A stretch of DNA of 64,000 bases from Mycolicibacterium vinylchloridicum (GTDB lineage: Bacteria > Actinomycetota > Actinomycetes > Mycobacteriales > Mycobacteriaceae), in NCBI RefSeq assembly GCF_013404075.1, contig NZ_JACBJQ010000006.1:124001-188000 (forward strand), in the 5' to 3' direction. The first letter of the stretch is position 1. Every line of letters starts with the position of its first letter. The notes under the pieces were generated by a model. That model had not been told where the DNA came from. It ran no database searches and saw nothing but the letters and a program-made list of their open reading frames with translations. Made by a program: the position numbers and the translations under genes. Below are positions 46,243 through 54,331 of this stretch, in pieces.

Positions 46243-47492
46243 CGTGAGCTTCGTCGCTGGCGTCGATGTTGTGGAACCAGTGCCATGGCTTGATCGAGGG
46301 TGTGTTCCGGTGTCCAGGACACGACGTCCACGCCGAGGGTGGACATGTTGCGGTGCATGAATGATCGCTGCAGCGCCCACATCCGGTCGACCAACGGGTC
46401 GTGGTCATCGGTGAAGGGAGTTCCGACGAGCATGTCGATGGCTACGACCGTGTGTCCGCGCTTTCGGAGGTCGATCAGCGCTAGCGCGAAATCGGTCTCC
46501 AGCAGCGTGGAGAACGCGATGACGATCCCACCGGCGGGGATCGCCCCCGGGGGAACCAGTGTGCTCATGCCGGTGTCAGGCCCGATTCCCGTTGCGTCGA
46601 GGATGGTGTCGACGATTCGGTAGAACTGGGCTTTGCCCATATCGGCCCCGAGCCATTGGATTCGTCGGTTGCCAAGGGCAACGATTCCGGCGCGGTCGCC
46701 GTGGCGTAATGCGGTCTGAACCACTTGGACTGCGCCGCGTGCCATCCGGTCGGTGGCCTCCGCGGCGGGGCCGAGAGGCTGTGCGTGGCAGTCGATCAAC
46801 GCCACCACGTCAGCGGCGCGGTCAGTCAGCCGTTCGGTCACGTGCAGTGTTCGGCGTCGGGCGCTGACAGGCCAATTCACGGTGCGCAGTTGGTCGCCGG
46901 GCACGTAGGCGCGGATGTCGGCGAACTCGACGCCAGGACCGGTGCGGCGGACGAGGTGGCTGCCCAGACGATCGGGCAGTTCGGTGTTGGGCAGGCCGGT
47001 GTCTTGCGGGGGCGCGATGGGAAACACACAGCAGTCCGCCGCTTGGACGGTCGCCGTTCCGCGCAGTAGCCCACCGGCAGCGCGGACCTCGACGTGGGCG
47101 TACACCACATACCGTCCCCATCGTTGAGCCGAAACTGCGACCTGCTGATAGGACGGTGTGCACTCGATGATCTCGACACCCATTCCATCGGTTGCCGAAA
47201 TCATCAGTGCAACAACCGCTTCTGACTCCAACGTCAGAGTGAACCGCGCTTGCTCGGATTCGAAGAAGTACTGCCGGGCCGCTGAGCTGTGAACCCGCAC
47301 TGCTGGCGTGTTGTCCGATCGCCAGTAGATTGAGCACAGCACGCCCAGCAGCGGGGCGGCGAGCACAATCAGTTGCCAGCGGGCGCTGATCGCTGCTGCC
47401 GCGAAGATCGCCGCGACGCAGGTCGCTATCGCGAGAGTCAATGGCGAAGCGCGCCAATCGGGTTGGACCGTGATCCCGCGAGCTTCGGTCAC
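46239..47492 (-). CDS. DUF58 protein of the moxR3 operon (Rv3163c type)
   Basis: 417 residues. Two hydrophobic segments at the N-terminus are followed by a long beta-rich region, the DUF58 signature GVEFADIRAYVPGDQLRTVNW, and a von Willebrand A-like C-terminal domain. DUF58 proteins accompany MoxR ATPases in many bacteria and are thought to be their clients or partners. GTG at 47492 overlaps the moxR stop (GTGA). Confidence 0.88.
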   Translation of the reverse strand: MTEARGITVQPDWRASPLTLAIATCVAAIFAAAAISARWQLIVLAAPLLGVLCSIYWRSDNTPAVRVHSSAARQYFFESEQARFTLTLESEAVVALMISATDGMGVEIIECTPSYQQVAVSAQRWGRYVVYAHVEVRAAGGLLRGTATVQAADCCVFPIAPPQDTGLPNTELPDRLGSHLVRRTGPGVEFADIRAYVPGDQLRTVNWPVSARRRTLHVTERLTDRAADVVALIDCHAQPLGPAAEATDRMARGAVQVVQTALRHGDRAGIVALGNRRIQWLGADMGKAQFYRIVDTILDATGIGPDTGMSTLVPPGAIPAGGIVIAFSTLLETDFALALIDLRKRGHTVVAIDMLVGTPFTDDHDPLVDRMWALQRSFMHRNMSTLGVDVVSWTPEHTLDQAMALVPQHRRQRRSSR

Positions 47493-48454
47493 CGCTTCTG
47501 CCGGTCCCGCGGGATGGGCATACGGTCCAACAGTTCGGCTAGGACATCGCCGGCCTGGATGCGCCGCACCCACATCTCTGGTCGCAGGATGATGCGGTGC
47601 GCCATCGCCGACACGGCAAGTGCTTTGACATCCTCGGGGATCACGTATTCACGGCCGCGCAGAAGGGCGTGCGCCCGGGCGAGTTGCACCAGGTCGAGTT
47701 CGGCACGGGGGCTGGCCCCGACGGCGACCTGTGGGTGATGGCGGGTGGAGTCTGCCAACGACACCACGTAATCCAGCACGTCGTCGTCGACCGCGATTTG
47801 CTCCACGGATTCCTGCATGGCCAGGAGCTGATGTCGGTCAACGACCTGGCGGAGTTGCGGTTCGGCAGAACCGCGCTCAAGTCGGCGGCGCAGCATCGAC
47901 CGTTCTTCCGGTTTCGACAGGTAGTGCAGTTCGAGGCGGATCGCGAACCGGTCCAACTGGGCTTCCGGAAGTGGATAGGTGCCCTCGTACTCGATGGGAT
48001 TCTCGGTCGCCAGCACGATGAACGGGTCCGGCAGTGGATGCGTGGTTCGGTCAATGCTGACCTGCCGCTCGGCCATTGCCTCCAGCAGGGCGGCCTGCGC
48101 CTTAGGAGGTGTTCGGTTGATCTCGTCGGCCAGCAGCAGATTGGTGAAGATGGGGCCTTGGCGGAACTCGAAACGCCCCGACTGCATGTCGTAGATGGTC
48201 GAGCCGAGTAGATCGGCCGGTAGCAGATCCGGAGTGAACTGCACACGGGTGAAGTCCAAGCCCAGCGTCGCACCGAACGACCGGGCGATCAACGTCTTGC
48301 CCAGGCCCGGGAGGTCCTCGATGAGCACATGCCCTCGGGCGAGCACGGTGGTCAGAATCTGCGTCAGCGCTTCGCGTTTGCCCACCACGGCGCGTCCGAT
48401 TTCATCGAGGATCGCTTCGCAGAGGGTGGCCGTCGTCGTAACCGGCAGTGTCAC
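47489..48454 (-). CDS. moxR3: MoxR-family AAA+ ATPase
   Basis: 321 residues. Walker A is DLPGLGKT, Walker B is LLLADEINR, sensor 1 is LATENP, and the C-terminal lid has an Arg finger region. MoxR proteins act as chaperones in maturation of protein complexes. The GTG start overlaps the stop of the preceding gene. The four-gene order (163-, 321-, 417- and 156-residue products) matches Rv3165c-Rv3162c, so I use moxR3; paralogues moxR1 and moxR2 have different neighbours. Confidence 0.9.
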   Translation of the reverse strand: MTLPVTTTATLCEAILDEIGRAVVGKREALTQILTTVLARGHVLIEDLPGLGKTLIARSFGATLGLDFTRVQFTPDLLPADLLGSTIYDMQSGRFEFRQGPIFTNLLLADEINRTPPKAQAALLEAMAERQVSIDRTTHPLPDPFIVLATENPIEYEGTYPLPEAQLDRFAIRLELHYLSKPEERSMLRRRLERGSAEPQLRQVVDRHQLLAMQESVEQIAVDDDVLDYVVSLADSTRHHPQVAVGASPRAELDLVQLARAHALLRGREYVIPEDVKALAVSAMAHRIILRPEMWVRRIQAGDVLAELLDRMPIPRDRQKR

Positions 48455-48942
48455 AGTCGCTCCAGACGCTCGATAATGTGGACGAACACCTCCCGGCCTG
48501 GCCCACGTTCCTGGGCGCCGGTGCGTGAAACGTTGTCGGGATCAATCCAGCCCCACAACTCATCTCCGAAGAGGATGCGGCCTGTGTTCGCGAATGCTGC
48601 TGGGTCTCTGCTCCGTGGTTGCCTGGTGGCGACTTCGAATTGCCGGGCCAGGGAGGGCCGAAGACGGCGATCCCAGTCCGCCCGCGTGGAGTCCGACCAT
48701 GCGATCTGGGACTCGGCCCGTTCCACCCACCGTTTGATCGTCGCCCCGGCCTCATCGGCCCCGCCCTCTGCTGGCCCGGGTTTGGGCCGACGGCCCAACG
48801 ACCATCGGGCGGCAACGAGCGCCAACGCCAAGGCGACACCTGAAAACCACGACATCGCATGACGTTCGGGCATCAACAGCGACACCGCCTCTGCGGCCAG
48901 CACGCCACAAACCCCAACCACACCCATCACGAATGTCCTCAT
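48451..48942 (-). CDS. Membrane-anchored first protein of the moxR3 operon (Rv3165c type)
   Basis: 163 residues. Two N-terminal transmembrane helices precede a soluble Arg-rich domain that resembles the C-terminal region of DUF4129-like proteins found with MoxR. ATG at 48942 starts directly before the first helix. The stop overlaps the moxR start. In M. tuberculosis a larger gene (Rv3166c) precedes it; here a Fic fragment does. Confidence 0.78.
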   Translation of the reverse strand: MRTFVMGVVGVCGVLAAEAVSLLMPERHAMSWFSGVALALALVAARWSLGRRPKPGPAEGGADEAGATIKRWVERAESQIAWSDSTRADWDRRLRPSLARQFEVATRQPRSRDPAAFANTGRILFGDELWGWIDPDNVSRTGAQERGPGREVFVHIIERLERL

Positions 48943-49040
48943 GGCGAAGCCAAGGTTTGGGAGCGCAACCGTCGCATCACCCGAAGCAGCACCACGACAC
49001 CCCCTGCCGACCAGATATGTCCGAGGTGCATTCTCGCGTA

Positions 49041-49658
49041 TCAGCCTCGCCGGCCGGCGCGTTCGGCGAAAGCGTCGAGCGCGGCAAGCACGTCGGGAGA
49101 ACGCCACACTCGGTTACGAGGTCCATTAGTTGCCTCGACGAGGATTCCCGCCTCGGTGAGTGGGTTGAGGTAGCGGTGCGCGTTGGTGGACTCGATACCC
49201 AGCTCCTGTGCCAGCAGTACAGCGTTCACGACTGGGCGGCGGGTCAACAAATCGGCGACCTTCCACACCGCAGAGTCGGACCGCGCGGTGATCACGCCGT
49301 TCCAGTGCTCCCGGATCTCGCGAAGGTCGGCGACCAGTTGTCGCCCGTTGGCGATCGCCAGCACGGTGGCTCGCGAGAAGCGCTCAACGATCGGCGTGGC
49401 GTCCCCGTCGCGATAACTCGTCAACGCGGCGAAATACGCATCGGTGTCCGCCAGCAGGCCGGCCGAGACGGGCACCGTGACCTGGCGCGTCAGGCCTTTT
49501 TTGCGCAGCAGCGATTGGACCAGGGCGCGACCGGTGCGGCCGTTGCCATCCGTGAACGGATGAATGGTCTCGAACTGTGCGTGGCCCACGGCGATCTGCG
49601 GCAGCGCGGGAACGTCGGCGCGCTGCGCGAAGGCGACACGATGCGGATTTCTGGTCAT
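49041..49658 (-). pseudogene. 5'-truncated Fic (AMP-transferase) gene
   Basis: The remaining 205 codons hold the intact Fic motif HPFTDGNGRTGR and a C-terminal winged-helix domain ending in AERAGRRG. Related full-length proteins have about 180 further residues with the N-terminal Fic_N domain and helices before the active site. These are missing: homology stops within the segment before AFAQRADVPALP, and the DNA beyond encodes the RelB-like antitoxin on the other strand. The first ATG lies inside the relB operator palindrome. It may be transcribed but is unlikely to be an active enzyme. Confidence 0.75.
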
Positions 49659-49668
49659 ACGTATGACC
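49653..49668. promoter_or_regulatory. Perfect 16-bp palindrome, probable RelB operator
   Basis: GGTCATAC followed by its exact complement GTATGACC. It directly abuts the antitoxin ATG at 49669 and contains the first ATG of the Fic remnant on the other strand. Antitoxins of this family repress their own promoter by binding such palindromes, so autoregulation is expected. Confidence 0.7.
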
Positions 49669-49953
49669 ATGACGGAAATCAGTTCGCTGGCTGAGACGAA
49701 AGCCCACCTGTCGGAGTTGGTGGCGCGGGTCGGCGAACAACATGAGCGGGTCACTGTGACGGTCCATGGGCGGCCGGCCGCGGTCCTGATCGCTGTCGAC
49801 GATCTGGAGTCTCTCGAAGAGACCATTGCGGTCCTGTCCGACTCTGCCGCGCTGCGAGCATTGAGCGAGGCCGATGCTGAGCTGGCCCGAGGCGAAGGCG
49901 TGAGTGAGGACGATCTCGCCGCGGCGATGCAGGCCCATCGAGCCGGGAAGTGA
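49669..49953 (+). CDS. Antitoxin of the Phd/YefM (RelB/RelF) family
   Basis: 94 residues. The N-terminal DNA-binding half (EISSLAETKAHLSELVARV) is followed by VTVTVHGRPAAVLIAVDDLESLEETI, the family signature seen in M. tuberculosis RelB and RelF. The acidic C-terminal tail should wrap the toxin. An ATG six bases upstream (49663) is also in frame. No ribosome site is visible, so a leaderless transcript is possible. Its stop overlaps the toxin start (GTGA). Confidence 0.87.
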   Translation: MTEISSLAETKAHLSELVARVGEQHERVTVTVHGRPAAVLIAVDDLESLEETIAVLSDSAALRALSEADAELARGEGVSEDDLAAAMQAHRAGK

Positions 49954-50228
49954 CCGACCAGCGCTACGAGTTGGTCGTCGCCCCCGTCCGACGACAACTA
50001 ACTGAGTCACTGCCGGAGGCCGTGGCGTGTGCAGCCTACGAGTTCATCACCGGACCGCTGCTGGACAACCCGTATCGGGTCGGCAAACGATTGCGGCCAC
50101 GGCTCGAAGATCGTCACAGTGCCCGCCGGGGCACATACCGCGTGATCTACCGGATTGACGACGATCAGCGGCGCGTCACAGTCGTGGGTGTCTTCGGCCG
50201 CGCAGCTGCCTCAGCGGTGTCGATGTAG
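49950..50228 (+). CDS. RelE/ParE-family toxin
   Basis: 92 residues, GTG start. Family pattern: RRQLTESLPEAVACAAYEFI, GPLLDNPYRVGKRLRPRLEDRHSARRGTYRVIYRID, which closely follows mycobacterial RelE. Arg and Tyr residues of the ribosome-dependent mRNA cleavage surface are kept (SARRGTYRVIYRID). It should stop translation when free of antitoxin. Full length, apparently functional. Confidence 0.87.
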   Translation: MTDQRYELVVAPVRRQLTESLPEAVACAAYEFITGPLLDNPYRVGKRLRPRLEDRHSARRGTYRVIYRIDDDQRRVTVVGVFGRAAASAVSM

Positions 50229-50811
50229 TAGCCCACCGACGACCGCTCCAGCTCCGAAATTGTCAGCATCATATCGCCCACTCAAGGTGGGTAGTATCGA
50301 CTCTTACTGCGCCACAACTACTCTCGCACCATCTACGCAATTGCATCGACAGATGCTGGAGAGATCCTTGGTGAGAATTGAAGGAGTGCAGTGATTTTGG
50401 CATAGAACGTCTCCGACAACGTCCCACACGTATTCCGGTAGGCATTCATGATGTCGGCGAAACGATCTCGGAGTGCGCCGATCTCAGTCTCACAATGACG
50501 CTTCAGTAGCGGCCGGTGAACAACTCCGGCGCCCAGCTGGCCGCCATGCACCAGGGCGCGGAAGCACTGCACCGGCGACGGCGTCCGACTTGACCAATCG
50601 CCGACCGGCGCAGTCGGTCGGACGCGGACGAACGATGTAAGGACGCGACTCGGCCGTAAGTCGCCGCACCGCGACGCGGGTTATCCCACGGGGGTTACCC
50701 CCAGCCAAGTGTCTGGCCAACCCCATTACCGAGCGTATCAGCCGCAATTAGCGTCATTGGTGTCGAAATAACAAGGCAGTAAACAATTCTCGACCCAAGG
50801 AGCCCACTGAG
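50229..50811 (+). other. Gene-poor interval with no supported gene
   Basis: 583 bases of lower GC. Short open frames exist (for example 50333-50572 on the minus strand) but show no recognisable domain or ribosome site. A 33-base segment at 50290-50322 recurs imperfectly at 55521-55553. The promoter of the secreted protein gene at 50812 should lie at the right end. Confidence 0.6.
50290..50322 (+). repeat. Imperfect dispersed repeat, copy 1
   Basis: About 27 of 33 bases match 55521-55553, including the core TTACTGC and CCACAAC. Read in one frame both copies give a related peptide (GSIDSYCATTT here, GSIDVYCTTTT in copy 2), so they could be remnants of related coding sequence. Confidence 0.5.
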
Positions 50812-51111
50812 ATGAACCTGTACCTCATACCCGCGCTCGCCGTCGGCGCCATGGCCACGGCCGCTCTCGGGTTCGCCCACGCCGCTGCCGCCGACGCCGC
50901 CAGCTCGACCCAGGTCCAGGACAGGGTCCGGAACCTGGAGGCCAGCGGCTACCACGTCATCGTCAATCGCATTGGGGCGGTGACACTCTCGACCTGCACC
51001 ATCACTTCGGTTCGGCCAGGACAAACGTTCTCGACCGTTGACTCACGCGGTGGGTCCTCGCCCGCCGAGACCATCACGGCCAAGACGGTGCTGGTCGACG
51101 TGGCGTGCTGA
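50812..51111 (+). CDS. Small secreted protein with one Cys pair
   Basis: 99 residues. A Sec signal peptide ends near AHAAAADA. The mature part (VRNLEASGYHVIVNRIG, then STCTITSVRPGQ) ends in VDVAC, and the two Cys probably bond. AAGGAGCCC lies before the ATG. Small exported proteins of this pattern are common in mycobacteria; I know no function. Confidence 0.8.
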   Translation: MNLYLIPALAVGAMATAALGFAHAAAADAASSTQVQDRVRNLEASGYHVIVNRIGAVTLSTCTITSVRPGQTFSTVDSRGGSSPAETITAKTVLVDVAC

Positions 51112-51261
51112 TGAACGATCAGTACCTGCTGCGCCACGCTCATCCATAGTGATAATTGCTGTTCGAGAAGAGAATTCGTCGCCCCGACTGTCAGCCGGCC
51201 GTCATGTATCCATTGCGCTGGCTCGCCGATGACGGCTCACGCGACTCGATCCTTCACCGCC

Positions 51262-52152
51262 CTAGCGGCGTGGGTCAGCGCCGACGACGACGTTGCCGCT
51301 ATCGGAGCGCACCATCACCTCGGACGCCGCTGCGCCAGGATCGGTGGTCTCGGGCACCCGAACATCGGTCCTGTCACCGCCGGAGGCGCGGACCAGGTAG
51401 GGGCCCCGATCCGGTAGACCGACCGCGACGTCACCATCGCGGCTTACGGCATCGATGGTCTTGGGCACGTCCGGGCCAAAACTGACCCTCACGTCGCCAT
51501 CGCGGGTTTCGGCGTTGAACGTCTGAGTGACCGAGATGGCCCGTGGGGCGACGATGTCGCCGTCCTCGGTGGTGACGTCGATGCGATGGGCGGTGCCGTT
51601 GAGCACGATGTCGCCGTCGACGGTGCGGGCCACCAGCCGGTCGAGTTCGGCGTCGATGGCCAGTGTGCCGTCGTCCTGCCGGACGTTGACCGTGAGTCCC
51701 TCGGCGAGAGCGGGCGGCAGCGTGACGGTGACCTCCCCGGTGCGACCCCAGTCCATAAAGGCGGGCGAGGCGGGGGTCACCTCGATCCGGGTGCCACCCG
51801 GCTGGGAGGTGACTTGGAGCTGCTGCCTGCCGCCCCGCGTGGAGTTCAACATGCGCAGGGCGACGCGGGGGGACTCGGCGCTCGGATCGGTGGTGACGCG
51901 GACGGTGGAGTCGACGGCGTCGATCGACAACGACGTCATCTCCTCGGGCAGCACCTTGCTGTCGGTGCTCACGCGCACCGAGTTGATGCCGAGGGCGATC
52001 GCGACCAGGGCCACCAGGGATCCCACGGTCAGCACCGTGGCCGCGATGACGAGCAGCACCCGCACCGCGCTGCGGCCTTGTGGCGTCAACGGCGGCGGAG
52101 CCGACGAACCAGTGGTAGTGATGGTGGGCGGTGGGGAGGCAAACGTTGTCAT
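51262..52152 (-). CDS. Membrane-anchored DUF4097 beta-helix protein
   Basis: 296 residues. A Pro/Thr-rich cytoplasmic start, one transmembrane helix (about 30-55), then a long repetitive beta domain with short strands such as VDGDIVLNGTA, EDGDIVAPR and RDGDVRVSFG, typical of DUF4097 adhesin-like proteins. It follows the two-component genes on the same strand (gap 38 bases) and is probably their co-transcribed target or partner, for example an envelope-stress sensor component. Confidence 0.88.
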   Translation of the reverse strand: MTTFASPPPTITTTGSSAPPPLTPQGRSAVRVLLVIAATVLTVGSLVALVAIALGINSVRVSTDSKVLPEEMTSLSIDAVDSTVRVTTDPSAESPRVALRMLNSTRGGRQQLQVTSQPGGTRIEVTPASPAFMDWGRTGEVTVTLPPALAEGLTVNVRQDDGTLAIDAELDRLVARTVDGDIVLNGTAHRIDVTTEDGDIVAPRAISVTQTFNAETRDGDVRVSFGPDVPKTIDAVSRDGDVAVGLPDRGPYLVRASGGDRTDVRVPETTDPGAAASEVMVRSDSGNVVVGADPRR

Positions 52153-52190
52153 GTGTCAAAGCCCCTTCGATGGCTCAGGATTCAGGCTGG

Positions 52191-52834
52191 TCAGGACTCG
52201 AGATAACGCAGGACGGCGAGGACACGGCGGTTCTCGCTCTGGTCGGGGGCCAAGTTCAACTTGGTGAAGATCGAGGCGATGTGCTTCTCGGCCGAGCCGA
52301 CCGAAACGTGAAGGGCAGCCGCGATCGCCGAGTTCGCCTTACCCTCGGCCATCAGTTGCAGGGTTTCGACCTCGCGCGGCGTGAGCCCGTCGAGCGCCGA
52401 GCGCTGCGGTGAGCGGACCAGGATCTGGGAGACCACCTCGGGATCGAGGACGGTGCCGCCGGTGCCCACCGTGACCACGGCGTCCAGGAACGACGGCACG
52501 TCGGCTACGCGGTCCTTGAGCAAGTAGCCGAATCCCCTGGTGTCGGAAGCGATCAGATCGGAGGCGTAACGCTCTTCGACGTAATGCGAAAGCACCAGTA
52601 CCGGTGACTCGGGGTTCTGACTGCGCAGCACTGACGCAGCACGGATGCCCTCGTCGGTGAACGTGGGCGGCATTCGGACGTCCAGAATGCACAAGTCTGG
52701 CTTGTGTTCGTTGACCAGGCGGAGCAGGTCGGTCGCATCGGCCACTCCTGCGACCACCTCGTGGCCGGCGTCGATGAGGATGCGCTCGATGCCGCCCGCA
52801 GTAGCGCCGAATCTTCGGCGATCACGATCCGCAT
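52191..52834 (-). pseudogene. NarL/LuxR-type response regulator with a one-base frameshift
   Basis: The gene starts MRIVIAEDSALLRA in one frame; the expected continuation GIERILIDAGHEVVAGV lies in another. The DNA reads CTGCGGGCGGCATC, where one more G would restore the frame, so one base was lost at about 52790-52800. The rest is intact: phospho-acceptor region LCILDVRMPP and HTH segment LTPREVETLQLMAEGKANSAIA. Restart at GTG 52757 would give 188 residues without the acidic pocket. The ATG overlaps the histidine kinase stop by 13 bases. A sequencing error is possible. Confidence 0.8.
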
Positions 52835-54144
52835 GGCAGCACCGCGGTCACGATGGTGGATCCCGTTGCCGGGCTGGACACCTCGAAGGTGCCGCGTGCG
52901 GAGCGGACGCGTTCGTCGAGCCCGCGCAGCCCGGTGGCCTCCTCGGAGGCCGTGGTGGAGGCGCCGCCGACGCCGTCGTCGAAGACCGAGACCTGAAGCG
53001 CCTCGGTGGCTTCGTCGAAGCGGACGGTCACCACGGCCTGGCTGGCGCGGGCGTGCTTGGCGACGTTGGTCAACGCCTCGGCAACCACGAAGTAGGCGAC
53101 CGACTCGACCTCGTCGGGGAGGCGTCTGGGCAGGAAGATGTTCAGAGTCGTTGGCACCCCTGAGTTTTCGGTCCGTTGCACCACCGAGGACAGGGCTGCG
53201 TCCAGACCGCGGTCGGCCAGGATGGTCGGGGCGATGCCGCGGACCACGTTGCGGAGCTCGGCGAGCGCACTTTTGGCCTCGTCGTGGGCTTCGCCGATCA
53301 GCTTCTTCGCCTGCGACAGGTCGGTGTCGAGCTTGGTCTGCGCCAGCCCGATGGTCATGGCGAGCGAGACCAGCCGGGGTTGGACGCTGTCGTGCAGATC
53401 CCGTTCGATGCGGTGGCGTTCGGTCTGAGCCGATGACACCGCACCGCGGCGGGCGTCGCTCAATGCGCTCACCTCGTGCTGTAGTGCGGCGGTAGCCGAT
53501 GGGGGGAGCAACCACTGGTCGATGGCAGCATCGAGCGCGGGCGCCACGATCACGATGGCGACGGCGGCGATCACCGCGACGACGGCCAGCAGCCACGCGA
53601 GCGGCGGGGAGATGAACCAGAGGTCTGCCTCGGCGTCGCTGCGGCTAACGGCGGTTGCAGCCGCGGGTCCCAGAAAGGCGAAGGCCAGAAGTGCCAGCGC
53701 GACGCCGGTGGCCAGCATGTCGTAGCCCAACCGCAGATAATGGTGTGCCGCGGCCTTCCAGAACCTGAGGCTGCTGACATCGAGCCACATTTGGTGCGCC
53801 CAACGTTGAAATCCGCTGTACGGGGACAGCTTCCGTGGGGGCACCGGAATACCGAGGCCGAAGACGGCTTCGCTGCGAAGGCGCTCTACCCGCTCGACGC
53901 CGCGCATCAGGTAGACGAAAACGACGCCGGCGGCCAGGAATCCGACGACGGACGGAATCGACGAGACGCCAAGGACGAGGATGGTGAGCGGAATCCAGAA
54001 CCACACCGTGCCGATGGCGGCGCCCGTAATCATCGAGGCGGTGGGCACCACGCCGAGGTGTCGGCGGATCCGCGCGAGACGCTTCGGGCGGACGAGGAAG
54101 TCGTCGGTCGTGTCGACCGGGATGTCGGGTGTCACGGCAACCAT
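52822..54144 (-). CDS. Sensor histidine kinase (HisKA_3, NarX/DesK-like)
   Basis: 440 residues. N-terminal sensor region with about four to five transmembrane helices, phospho-acceptor His in RHRIERDLHDSVQPRLV, and a C-terminal ATPase domain with ALTNVAKHARAS, FDDGVGGA and GLRGLDERV. I chose ATG at 54144; upstream sequence in frame is not conserved. Its partner regulator downstream is frameshifted, so the kinase may lack its output. The third gene encodes a DUF4097 protein. Confidence 0.9.
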   Translation of the reverse strand: MVAVTPDIPVDTTDDFLVRPKRLARIRRHLGVVPTASMITGAAIGTVWFWIPLTILVLGVSSIPSVVGFLAAGVVFVYLMRGVERVERLRSEAVFGLGIPVPPRKLSPYSGFQRWAHQMWLDVSSLRFWKAAAHHYLRLGYDMLATGVALALLAFAFLGPAAATAVSRSDAEADLWFISPPLAWLLAVVAVIAAVAIVIVAPALDAAIDQWLLPPSATAALQHEVSALSDARRGAVSSAQTERHRIERDLHDSVQPRLVSLAMTIGLAQTKLDTDLSQAKKLIGEAHDEAKSALAELRNVVRGIAPTILADRGLDAALSSVVQRTENSGVPTTLNIFLPRRLPDEVESVAYFVVAEALTNVAKHARASQAVVTVRFDEATEALQVSVFDDGVGGASTTASEEATGLRGLDERVRSARGTFEVSSPATGSTIVTAVLPCGS

Positions 54145-54331
54145 GCCTCTAAACCTAGGGAGTCGTGACGCCTGCGGGTATGGCGTTTCCCCGAGACCCA
54201 TGCGGGGGTTAACCCCCGGGCGCGTCCGCGGGCACCCCTGGCGCTCCCCCACCTGTTCGCACCCGCCGCGACCGGCGTCCCACAGTCGATAGGTTGATCG
54301 CGATGGTGAGTGCGGCCCCGAGATGCTGCAA

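Noticed and set aside
50333..50572. 79-codon minus-strand frame in the gap after relE
   Set aside because: No ribosome site, no recognisable domain, and it does not match the missing N-terminal half of the Fic protein.
52757..52834. Programmed frameshift instead of mutation in the response regulator
   Set aside because: No slippery heptamer with a following stem-loop or internal ribosome-site pattern was evident, and the family is not known for recoding.
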